From: Oncomelania hupensis
Taxonomy: Eukaryota > Mollusca > Gastropoda > Littorinimorpha > Pomatiopsidae
Length of the DNA stretch: 64,000 bases
Direction of reading: 5' to 3'
Assembly: GCA_036898135.1 (NCBI GenBank)
Contig: CM072514.1
Coordinates: forward strand, 86,607,581 to 86,671,580
Of the stretch, positions 11,878-21,773 are shown in pieces (position 1 is the stretch's first letter; the number at the start of each line of letters is the position of its first letter). Under the pieces are notes generated by a model. The model did not search any database. It was not told where the DNA came from and saw only the letters and a program-made list of their open reading frames with translations. Both the position numbers and the translations under genes were made by a program.

Positions 11878-12160
11878 ACATAGAATGACCTAGTTGCGCA
11901 TAGAATGAGCATTCTATGTTATAGAATGAACATTCTATGTTATAGAATGGATTCTATGTTATAGAATGAACATTCTAAGTTATACAATGGATTCTATGTT
12001 ATAGAATGAATTTCTATGTTATAGAATGAATTCTATGTTATAGAATGACCATTCTATGTTATAGAATGACCATTCTATGTTATAGAATGGATCCTATGTT
12101 ATAGAATGAACATTCTATGTTATAGAATGAACATTCTATAACATAGAATGCATTCTATGT
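11878..12160. repeat. Third ATAGAAT/ATTCTAT array in the foldback loop
   Basis: Units of about 21 bp of the form gttATAGAATgaacATTCTAT. The spacer between the inverted heptamers is 4-6 bases (gaac, gacc, ggatc) or just gg, unlike the 2-base GA/TC spacer of the arms. The same heptamer in a different spacing suggests the heptamer itself is the conserved feature. Confidence 0.8.
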
Positions 12161-12379
12161 GCACCAAATGTTAAAAAACAATTCTATGAAAATAGAATGT
12201 ATTCAGTGTTGCGAATAAAATCCATTTTATGTTAAAAAAATGAATTTTATGTCATACAATTCTTGCTGTGTTATACAATTAATTCTATATACATATAATT
12301 CATTTCATTCACATAAAATTAAAAAACACAACTAATAAATTGTAACAAAATTTAGAATTTAAAAAAAGATATTGTATGA

Positions 12380-12890
12380 CACATCACCACATCGCATCAT
12401 CACCACATCGATCACATCATCACATCACATCACTGCATCACATTGCTTCATCACCATCATCGTGAAAACGCACCACCACATAAAATCACATCATATCAAC
12501 AAATCATCACATCACATCAGCCGACATCACAGCAGCAGCACATCTTCACATTGCAGCAGACAGCACATATCATGGCATCAGTGAATCACATCACATAATC
12601 TAATCACCCCACCCCTCCCACCCATCACATTTGTGGTGCAGTGTGGTGTGATTTAGAGTGATGTAGTGTGGTGATGTGATGTGGTAATGTGTATGTATGT
12701 ATCTGCAATACAGTTCTATTATGCCTTAAAAGCAGTGAATCAGACCACATCGTCACATAACCTAATCACTCCACCACACCTACCCATCACATTTGTGGTG
12801 CAGTGTGATGTAGAGTGATGTGGTGTGGTGATGGGATGTGGCAATGTGTATATCTCTCTGCAATACAGTCCCATGCCATAAAAAATGTTC
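12380..12890. repeat. CATCA-rich microsatellite and a 150-bp tandem duplication
   Basis: 12380-12600 is a degenerate (CATCA)/(CACAT) tract. It is followed by two direct copies of about 150 bp (about 12590-12737 and 12738-12885), both containing cccatcacatttgtggtgcagtg and ending near the aatacagt segment. Together they fill the right side of the foldback loop. Confidence 0.7.
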
Positions 12891-13544
12891 TCTATACCTT
12901 GACAGTGCCCCAGTTTTTACTATTTTAAAAAAAAGTGTATATATTGATTTCATTCTATAACATAGAATGAAGTCTATGACATAGAATTCAGAATGAATTC
13001 TATGACATAGAATGAATTCTATGACATAGAATGAATTCTATGACATAGAAAGAATTCTATGACATAGAATGAATAGTATAACATAGAATGAATAAGATGA
13101 CATAGAATGAATTCTATGACATAGAATGAATTCTATAACATAGAATGAATTCTATAGCAAAGAATGAATTCTATGACATAGAATTTATTCTATAGCATAG
13201 AATGAATTCTATAGCATAGAATGAATTCTATGACATAGGATTCATTCTGTAACATAGAATTCATTCTATGCTATAGAATAAATTCTATGTCATAGAATTC
13301 ATTCTATGCTATAGAATTCATTCTATGTTATAGAATTCATTCTATGTCATAGAATTCATTCTATGCTATAGAATTCATTCTATGTTATAGAATTCATTCT
13401 ATGTCATAGAATTCATTCTATGCATATATGAATTCATTCTATGATATAGAATTCATTCTATGTCATACAATGAATTCCTACGACATTCTATAGAATTCAT
13501 TCAGCTATAGAATTCATTCTTATGTCATATAGAATTTATTTTAT

Positions 13545-13946
13545 GTTAATAGAGCAAATTTATTCATGTTATCATTCGCCCTATGTTCTACATGAGAGCA
13601 CTGTGGTCTATTATAAATGTAGTGCTTCGGCTTGCGGATCTGAAGGTGTGTCGATGAGCCATGTGTTGATTTCACGCAACTATTCAGAACTGTTTTCCTA
13701 CCTTCATATAGAAGTATAAACCGAGGTCTAGTCTGTGTCGCATGCTCTAGTATCATACAACGGACTTTTAAAGATCCTACACTCATGTCCTAAGACAGGT
13801 GAGTGGCCGGTAACAAGAACACACCCAGCATGCACTTGGTTCCTTCTCCCCCATGAAGATGTGCCCAGGATTGGGCTCAGTTCTCCGGCGGTCAGACTCA
13901 TTCTTTATATCGGGTGGGGGCGTCTCAGGCGGTTTTGAGTTTAGAG
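13545..13946. other. 400-bp non-array insertion in the right foldback arm
   Basis: This block lacks ATAGAAT motifs and has no counterpart in the left arm, where the matching point is about 10525-10530. It therefore entered, or was lost from the other arm, after the inverted repeat formed. It includes a GC-richer segment (about 13800-13940). I find no terminal repeats, no TSD and no coding family. Confidence 0.45.
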
Positions 13947-16900
13947 TCCTGTATTCTATGTTATACAATTTATTCTATGCACATAGAATTCATTTTATGT
14001 CATATAATTTATTTTATGTTAAAGAATTCATTCTATGTTATAGAATGAATTGTATGCACATAGAATTCATACTATGTTATAGAATGAATTGTATGCACAT
14101 AGAATAAATTCTATGTTATAGAATTCATTCTTTGTAATAGAATTCATTCTATGTTATAGAATACAATTCTATGCATACAAGTGCATTCTATAATATAGAA
14201 TTGTATTACATACATAGAATCTTATTCTCTATTATAAAATGTTATTCTATACATAGAATTGTATTATGGACATAGAATTTTACACTATATTATAGAATGT
14301 TATTCTATACAAAGAATTTTATTCTATGACTTACAATATTGGTTTCTTTTTTATAAATGGAATTTCAACTAATGAATGCTTTTTTGTGTGCATAGAATGC
14401 TTTCTATGTGCATAGAATTTATTCTATGTATAGAATAGTCACATAGAATAAATGGACACATGGCGCCCCATACTAGTGCGTGGGATGGAGAGGATTCTTC
14501 TGTCGAAGGAAACAGATTATAAATATTACTGGTTATTCGTCTATTGATTGTATATCTTCTAGAGGCGTTTCACTCTTTATTGATAGAAACGTCCCCTTTA
14601 ACCCAATTTCACTTAATACAAGTTTACCCGCAGTTGCAGCTAGAGTTGTTTTTTTTAAATCCCTCACAGTTTGTTCTATATATTTGACCCCATCCATAAA
14701 TGTAAACAAAAATGACCTTGAGAATTTGATTCAACAGTTACCTACCCCTTTTTGTTGTTGGGAGATTTTAATGGACGCTCTCCCCTGTGGGGTAGCGATC
14801 GTACCAATTCTCAGGGGAAAATAATTGAAGACATTTTAGACTCTTAAATCTAGTAACTTTGAACGAGGGTGCTCCAACTTTTTCCTGTTCAAGAACTGCT
14901 TCTTTGTCCCACATTGATATATCAATCTGTGATCCCTCTTTACTTTTGGATTTTAAATGGACAGTTTTAGAAGATCTCCATGGCAGCGACCATTTCCCGG
15001 TTTTATTAAAACATGATTAAGACAACCTTGAGCAAACTCATGGCAGGTGGAAACTGAAACAAGCTATCTGGAGTCTGTTTTCTAACCTGTCTGAGGTTCA
15101 GTTACGTGCTAAGAAACAGGAATTTTCGAATGCCATAGATCCAATACAGCTTTACACTGACATAGTTATAAACAGTGCCAAGGAGTCCATTCCGCAAACT
15201 TCGTCAAAGCCTCACACACTTAAAAAACCCTGGTTTGACGATGAATGTAGAAAACTTCAGCAAGCTCGTAAAAAAGCTTTAAGAACTATGTTTTTACACC
15301 CAAGCACTGAAAATAAACAGAACCGCCAACGTTTGCGAGCGCAATGCCGACAGCTCTTCAAACGAAAGAGAAGAGAATCGTGGAGAGGTTTCTGCTCCAC
15401 GCTTAATTCGAAAGCGAAACTGTCGAAGGTGTGGAAAGTGGTCCGCAAACTCAAAAATAAAAGTTACAAACAGGTGAGCCCATGCCTTACTGTGCAGGGG
15501 GACGTAATCAGAGATAAAAAATTAGTAGCTGATCTTTTGGCTTCTTCTTTTGCTGCAAATTCTTCCTCTGAAAATTATTCTGTCCCTTTTCAAACAGTTA
15601 AAACCCGTAAAGAAAAACAACAGTTAAATTTTACCTCCGATAATTCTGAAGATTACAACATTCCGTTCTCATTAGTCGAGCTTGACGATGCAATTAACAA
15701 AAGTGCAGATTCAGCAGTTGGACCGGATGACGTACATTATCAATTTCTCAGACATTTAACAAGGTACTCACGGTCTCAACTGCTGGACATCTTCAATCAG
15801 CTCTGGATCACTGGCACCTTTCCTCCCTCCTGGAGAAAGGCCATTATTGTACCCATTCCTAAACCTGGCAAAGACCATACTAACCCAACAAACTATAGAC
15901 CAATAGCCTTAACGTCTTGCTTATGCAAGACGCTGGAAAGAATGGTTTATTCTCGTTTACTGTGGTATCTAGAAACAAATAATATTTTATCCAACACTCA
16001 GTGTGGCTTTTGAAGAGGTCGAAGTACTGTTGACCACCTGGTGCGACTGGAAACTTTTATCCGTAACGCGTTCGTCCAGGGTGAACATGTCGTTGCCATC
16101 ATGTTTGATTTGGAAAAAGCCTATGATACCACATGGAAATATGGCATTCTTTCAGATTTACAAGAAATGGGTTTGAAGGGACATTTACCTCTGTTTATAT
16201 CCAATTTTCTAACGGACAGAATTTTTCAGGTTAAGGTTGGGGGATCTTTGTCAGATACGAGGGAACAGGAGATGGGAGTGCCTCAGGGTAGCATCTTGTC
16301 TCCCTTGCTGTTTAATATTAAAATAAATAATATTGTTCGTTCCGTTAAACGGGGAATCGACAATTCTTTGTTTGTTGACGATTTTGCATTAGTAGCCAAA
16401 GGTAAAACTTTGGCATCTGCAGAACGTCAGCTACAGTTATGTGTCAAGGCCGTTGAAGACTGGGTTTTACAAAATGGTTTTAAATTTTCTGAAGCAAAAA
16501 CTGAATGTATTCACTTTTCCAAGCACCGGGGAATTATTCAAGACCCTACTATTATCCTCAATAAAACTCCAATAAAGGCGGTCCAACAAGTCAAATTTTT
16601 GGGTGTTATTTTTATCAAAGGCTATCCTTCCTTCCTCATCTGAAAAAATTGAAAACTAAATGTCAACAGGCCTGCAACCTGCTCAAGGTTATTAGTGGTA
16701 CAGACTGGGGTGCTGACAAGAAAACTTTATTACTGTTATATCGTTCTTTAATTAGATCCAAGTTAGACTATGGTTGCATTGTTTATGGTTCTGCTAGAAA
16801 ATCTTATCTTAAGATGTTAGATCCAGGTGCTCATCAGGCACTACGCATTGCTTTGGGTGCTTTTCGCACCTCCCCTTGTAAAAGCCTATACGTGGAAGCT

Positions 16901-18358
16901 AACGAACCCCCGCTGGAGCTCAGACGTACAAAATTGTCACTGAATTATTATCTAAAATTAAAAACTGATCCCATGAACCCTGCTTATGACTGTGTTTTCA
17001 ACTCAGATCTTGTTCAGAAATGTGAAGCCAAACCTAACACAATTCCCCCGTTCGGCATCAGAATGCAGGCTCATTTGGAAAAAGCAGGCATTGATGTTGC
17101 TTCCATCAACGATGATGAGCTTCGGACTGAAGCTCCTCCATGGAAATTATGTACCCCCAACATTAATTGGCAATTGTCCGCTTTCCTCAAAAACACTACA
17201 TCTGAAACCGTATATAACCAACTTTATTTAGAACAGTGTGCCTTATACCCAGGATATGAAAAACTTTTTACAGACGGGTCAAAAAAAGGAGATTCAGTTG
17301 CTGCTGCGTCGGTCTCCGGGAGACACTTAGACCAGCCTTTGCAACAGCGTTTACCTGATTTTTGTTCTGTTTATACAGCTGAGCTCAAGGTAATTCATCT
17401 CGCTCTGAAACAAGTTCCGAGAACCTCGTTTTTAATCATGTCCGATTCATTGTCAGCACTTCAGGCTCTTTCCACGAGAAAGATATCACACCCTTTTCTG
17501 GCAGAGATCCATGACCTCCATACACAACTTGTTTCTGAGGGTAAAAATATAGTTTTTATGTGGGTACCTGGTCACATGGGCATCCGCGGCAACATTGCAG
17601 TAGACAGGTCGGCTAAAGATGCTTTGCATCTCGATTTCCCTTAAGAGATTTTCCAATTTGTTCCTTACTCTGATCTGCGTTGTATGACTGGATCTTATTG
17701 TAAACGGCTGTGGCAGACTGACTGGTCTAACCATATCAACAACAAATTATTTCAAATTCTCCCGGATTTGTCAGATTCTTTGCCTAGCTTTGCATCCACT
17801 CGCAAAGAAGAAACAGTTTTGTCTCGCCTTCATATTGGGCATACTTATGTCACCCACAGTTTCCTTTTAAAAGGAGAAGAACCACCATGGTGCTTTGCAT
17901 GTGATAAATCTTTTTCCGTTCGCCATTTCATGTCTGAGTGTGCTGATCTGATTGAGGAAAGAGAAACATATTTTGGTTCAATACCTTTCAAAGAGATTTT
18001 TAAAGTATGTAATGGTCAACATCTGTTTCAATTTTTACATGATGTTGGTTTGTTTTATCGCATATAAATCATATTAACATGTTTTGTTTAGTTTGGATTT
18101 TATTGATAGGACTGAATTTAGTGGTTTGATTGAAGAAAGAGATTATATTTTTAATACATCAGTTTTAAAGAAGACTCTTACAGAGGTGTCATGTGAAAGT
18201 TTGTTTGGGTATTTAAGAGTAACAGGTTTGTTTTTTAAGATTTGAAACCATTTTATAATATTTTAAGATAACGTCTGTCTGGTCCTGATTTGGCTCGGAA
18301 GAGTCCGCTGGACCTAAAGCAATAATCTTGTATTGTATTGTATTGTAATTCATAATTT

Positions 18359-18965
18359 GGATCAACAACAGACCCATTCCACTGTACGATGACCAATTTT
18401 TCAATGTTTTATAAGGACTACACTGACCTTTAAGATCAATATAAAAATGTCACACATATAAAAGATCAATCTAGTACCTCTAAATACAAGTTGGGACTAT
18501 ATTTCTCATAGTTTAGAGTACCCATACGACCAACTTTGGAGATCTGGAATCTTCCGTCGGTTGTATACAAGCAATTCCAGAAAGATCTCAGATGGTCCAG
18601 ATTTGGCTCGGAAGAGTTCGCTGGACCTAAAGCAATAATCATGTAAAAGATCTCATTATTGCCACAACAAAACGGACGAAAGAAAACACATTAACATTAT
18701 GTAAAGCTATCTAGCAACAACATACCTACTAAAATCAAAGGTAAATAAATGATATATTGCACGCTTTATAAGCAGAACAAAAGTGTAAGTAATTACTGTG
18801 CAGGTCTCACTCGTAACGGAATATCTGATAAGTCTGGAATACATTTGAATGGATTGCCATCTTGTTATATTTAAAACACATTTTTATGTCTTATCTAAAA
18901 AAATAATTGAACCGACTTTGATTATTTTTACTATGCAGATACTTTAAACACCACTGTCTTTATGT
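18359..18965. other. Host-like spacer DNA between two large insertions
   Basis: No gene seen. This spacer sits between the right TSD of I-LINE copy 1 and the left TSD of the twin-primed RTE. It was originally contiguous with 5493 on the left and 34498 on the right. It contains one 55-bp LINE micro-insertion and is AT-rich. Confidence 0.5.
18591..18645 (+). mobile_element. 55-bp 5'-truncated I-type LINE insertion
   Basis: Only the last 55 bases of the I-type LINE (ccagatttggctcggaagag ... cctaaagcaataatcatgta), flanked by a perfect 10-bp TSD aaagatctca (18581-18590 and 18646-18655). The duplication shows this is a genuine, extremely truncated retrotransposition event, and that the terminal hairpin alone was inserted. 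Confidence 0.8.
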
Positions 18966-18977
18966 GTCCTTGACTAT

Positions 18978-19650
18978 CCTATCCTATCCTATCTTGTCCC
19001 ATAACTCGGAGGTCGTAGGGGCACCAAAGATGATCGTTTAACCAGCATACTCCATCTTTCTCAGTCCTCAGCAAAACTGATTGTTTCGCTCAGTGTCAAA
19101 CCAGTCCATTCTCGAATGTTGTCCTCCCACCTCTTTTTCGGTCTCCCTCTTCTTCTACCTCCTTGCACTGTGCCTTGCAGAATGGTCTTTGCAAGGCCTG
19201 ATGATCTGGTGACGTGGCCATACCATCGGAGTTTCCGTTTCTTCACCACTGTGAGCAGGTCATCGTGTTGTCCAATCGCTTGTGTGATGGTCTGTCGGAC
19301 TTCGTCGTTGGTGATGTGTTGGGTATAGGAAATGCCCAGAAGTCTTCTGTATCACCTCATCTCCATGCTTTGTATTCTTCGTTGTAGATCTGCTGCGAGG
19401 GTCGATGCTTCGCAAGCATATAGGAAGATGGAGATGACAAGGGAGCGCAGCAGTCTTACTTTGGAATGTAGACTGATGGTCCTGTCTTTTCCAAATGGGC
19501 TTCAACCTTGTCAGGGCAGCAGTTGTTTGTGCGATCCTGGAGAGGACTTCCTGTCGGGACCCATTGTCTGTTACAACGTCTCCTAAATATTTGAAGCTAT
19601 GCGCTGTGTTGAGGGATTGGCCTTGAACTTTGATGTCCGTGTTGTTGCCA
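18978..19650 (-). pseudogene. RTE copy B, C-terminal segment
   Basis: Minus-strand C-terminal part of the RTE ORF. It runs from NTDIKVQGQSLNTAHSFKYLG through KLRWYGHVTRSSGL and GRRRGRPKKRWEDNIREW to the GGATA tail. A one-base insertion near 19486 (gtcttttcc for gtctttcc) shifts the frame. The RT catalytic core is not in this piece. Confidence 0.8.
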
Positions 19651-19865
19651 GAGAACAGAGAAGAAGAAGAAATCCTCCCAATTCTCTGGGAAGAAGTTGA
19701 GGCAGCAGTGCAATCGCTGAAGAAAGGGAAGTCAGCGGGAGTGGACAACATACCCGCGGAACTGCTTCAACAGGAGGAGAAGCGATGATTGATGCCCTCA
19801 CCATTATGTGTAACAAGATCTGGCAGAGTGTGGAGTGGCCTACACCATGGACCCAGTCGCTTGTC
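19650..19865 (+). pseudogene. RTE copy B, inverted 5' segment, first part
   Basis: Plus-strand coding remnant EEEEILPILWEEVEAAVQ ... KSAGVDNIPAEL ... CNKIWQSVEW, the region just before and into RT motif 1. It ends at the TSD agtcgcttgtc (19855-19865), where I-LINE copy 2 inserted. The frame is broken near 19775 by a small deletion. Confidence 0.8.
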
Positions 19866-20925
19866 GCCCCCACGGGCTCGGCTCCGCGCGCCGGGGTTGG
19901 ACCCCAGCCTCTCTCTGGCTGGGTGACAAAGTTGCCTACCCCTTTTTCTTCTCTTTTGTCTTGTTTCTGTCTTATTGGTCCTTTCACCTATATTCTCTTC
20001 ACCCATAAATTCTCCCACTAAACTGCAGTTTTGACTTCCTCTCTTCTGCCTTACCGGACTTTTCCTGTCTTCTTTTTCCCCATCATTCCTTCTTTTCCTA
20101 CCCTCCTTTTCTCTGTGGCCTTCTCTTGGCCCCCTGCGTTTCCGTGCAGGGCAACCCGTGTCGGGGGAGAATGGGATCCTGGAGGTTGAGGTCACTGAGG
20201 GACTGCGGTCCCTCACACTAACACACCTCTTTGGCCCGGACGCAAACTTCTTTTTTCCAACCTAGTTCCAGTCATTCGCCCAAAAAGGAAATCAGCGAAG
20301 TCGAACGAAGCTCTCCGATGTGTTACGAAATGATGCTTGCATGACTACGACTAGTTGACATTAAAAATGATCGCTGTTGCTTCTAATTCTGTTCGATTTA
20401 CACAGATCAGCATATCGCAACGGTATACTTTGTTAATATTAGCATAACTATTATCGACCATATTTAGTAGTTGCGTTCCTTGATTTGCATTTTGTTAGTT
20501 CTCAGCAGTAGGCTAATAACAGCATTCCCCATTTCCTGCCTAGAACCAAGTAGACACTGTTATATACATAGGCTTAATCTACATTATATTATATTTTATA
20601 TACATAGGCTTAATCTACATTATATAAGTCAGTCTTCGCGCAGCGAAGAAGCTCACTAGCTGAATATAATTATTAGACCTGTATTTTTTGTTTTATACGT
20701 AAATAAATGTATAAACTATATCTATCTAATTAATAATATTTAGGCCTATACTTTATAATATTCGAATCTTTAAATTTCCGGAGAAGGACGAGTAGGCTAA
20801 GCGAATATTTTTTTTTTATAACTCGAGATCAGAGTTAAATTAATAGTTAGTTATTCTTTGCTTACAGGGTCCAGCGGACTGCAAAGAGCCGAATCAGGAC
20901 CACAAAATCAAGACCACAACTTCGC

Positions 20926-20928
<3 letters not shown>

Positions 20929-20992
<64 letters not shown>
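20929..20992. repeat. (AGT)n microsatellite
   Basis: About 21 units of TAG/AGT inside Mutator-like copy 1. The reverse complement (CTA)n occupies the same place in copy 2 (42785-42834) with fewer units. Confidence 0.9.
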
Positions 20993-20993
<1 letters not shown>

Positions 20994-21081
20994 TAGTTAT
21001 TTAGTTACATCTTTAATTTATTTATTTGTTTTGTTTATTTGTTATTATTCTTATTATTCTTTAATTTATTTATTTGTTTTG

Positions 21082-21082
<1 letters not shown>

Positions 21083-21153
<71 letters not shown>
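21083..21153. repeat. (ATT)n microsatellite
   Basis: About 23 ATT units inside Mutator-like copy 1; (AAT)n lies at the matching place in copy 2 (about 42623-42753), where it is longer and split in two. Confidence 0.9.
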
Positions 21154-21154
<1 letters not shown>

Positions 21155-21495
21155 CTACTTTTAAAAAAAATAGTGTGCTGCTGTGCATGCTCAATGGTGT
21201 AAATATGGCCAGTGACGTTTTCTTTGTTTTTGCTGAAGTTGGGTGTAACCCGAAATATTTAGATGGTGTTACTGGTTATTTTTTCTTATAGATTTACCAA
21301 AGTTTTTAGATGATTTATGGAAATTTCCGCCTGCCACGCAACATTTTTTTCTAATACGTGTTTCTCATTAAAATACATATAATTGAAATACATATAACAA
21401 ATTTACTGTATCAGTTAAAAAAGAATAATATTAGTTTTAAAAAAAAATTGCTTTGGTGCTTGCACTAAAAATGTCACTGTTTTTTTTTTTGAGAC

Positions 21496-21661
21496 TGTAA
21501 GATTGGTTAGTCATATTGTGGACGTTGTGTAGTATGTTGAATAAGAGGAAGATCCAGACAGCATGAACACTAGACCAGTTAGGGTTGAGTTCTCAAACAG
21601 TCAAACTGTATTCCAATCTAACCAAATAGGAATAACACATTATGGGAATGTCTAAACACCA
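21496..21661 (-). repeat. 3' LTR of the gypsy element
   Basis: 166 bp, bounded on the plus strand by TGTAAGATTGG and AACACCA. The polypurine tract lies directly beyond 21661. Confidence 0.88.
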
Positions 21662-21773
21662 CATCCCCTTTTCTTAAGATGTACAACACATATTGCAATT
21701 TTAAAACTAAGCTAATAAACTTTATAAAACATAGAAGTCAGAATTTGAATCAACATGTCTATGTGATCCTATT

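Larger units (their letters stand above)
9994..14472. mobile_element. Foldback-like DNA element made of ATAGAAT/ATTCTAT palindromes
   Basis: A 4479-bp insertion into a CR1 fragment, with a 5-bp TSD ctagt (9989-9993 and 14473-14477). Its ends TATGGGGCGCCATGTGTCC are perfect inverted repeats that extend, at high identity, for about 1.1 kb on the left (9994-11131) and, with a 400-bp interruption, to 12891-14472 on the right. Most of both arms consists of the heptamer ATAGAAT and its complement, in units of about 18-21 bp such as CATAGAATGAATTCTATG. The unit spacer is GA in 10320-10805 and TC in 10810-11060, then GA in 12965-13230 and TC from 13235. Each arm is therefore itself a hairpin. The loop (11132-12890) holds a short ORF, a third array and CATCA-rich DNA. 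No transposase is present. Known foldback elements (FB in Drosophila) have this architecture, but the family is unknown to me. Confidence 0.8.
9179..14507 (-). mobile_element. CR1/L2-type LINE 3' fragment, interrupted by the foldback element
   Basis: On the minus strand, 14507-14473 joined to 9993-9179 reads as one CR1-type C-terminus: RRILSIPRTRTKTFGDS, then FWNQLPSHIRHCETS and FKRSLKTHLFKC. It is followed by a 3' UTR with the typical agcgctatataaaaatgcct and a (TAA)n tail, seen as (TTA)n at 9179-9210. The reading frame is restored exactly when the element at 9994-14472 and one ctagt copy are removed. No clear TSD into the host LINE is visible. The 3' UTR is internally duplicated (9213-9695). 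Confidence 0.75.
9076..18067 (+). pseudogene. I-type LINE ORF2 (endonuclease-RT-RNase H), interrupted
   Basis: Starts MAILQWNIRGIRANYEE at 9076, the first strand of the APE endonuclease. It is interrupted at about 9179 and resumes at about 14508 (ITGYSSIDCISSRGVSLFI). The endonuclease runs to about 15015 (HIDISICDPSLL). RT spans about 15680-16630, with PGKDHTNPTNYRPIALTSC, GVPQGSILSPLLFN (about 16280) and the active site FVDDFALVAKG (about 16370). RNase H spans about 17265-17630, with LFTDGSKKG, TAELK, MSDSLSALQ and GHMGIRGNIAVD carrying the catalytic acids. A C-terminal CX2C-H-C motif (WCFACDKSFSVRHFMSEC) lies at about 17890-17940. Defects include a TGA replacing an Arg codon just after QCGF (about 16012), frameshifts near 14790, 16620 and 17643, and the 5.3-kb insertion. 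Confidence 0.85.
5494..18346 (+). mobile_element. I/Nimb-like LINE copy 1, full length but interrupted
   Basis: A non-LTR retrotransposon flanked by a 12-bp TSD, aattcataattt (5482-5493 and 18347-18358). It begins with a 5' UTR (gccccccacgggctcggc), then ORF1 with zinc knuckles, ORF2 with endonuclease, RT, RNase H and a C-terminal CCHC, and a 3' UTR ending in ggctcggaagagtccgctgg and a (TGTAT)n tail. Removing the nested insertions (6093-6921, 7011-7801, about 9179-14507) leaves about 5.9 kb, a normal full length. Comparison with copy 2 (19866-33743) defines each insertion point. RNase H after RT plus the ORF1 knuckles places it in the I group; Nimb-like is my best guess. Confidence 0.88.

Noticed and set aside
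12372..12584. His/Ser-rich 70-codon frame
   Set aside because: It reads the CATCA microsatellite.
10001..14470. CRISPR-like array
   Set aside because: The units are directly adjacent palindromes without unique spacers, in an animal genome with inverted symmetry and a TSD.
10001..14470. Centromeric or other satellite
   Set aside because: The array has defined inverted termini, a 5-bp TSD and a precise insertion site in a LINE, so it is a mobile element rather than a satellite block.
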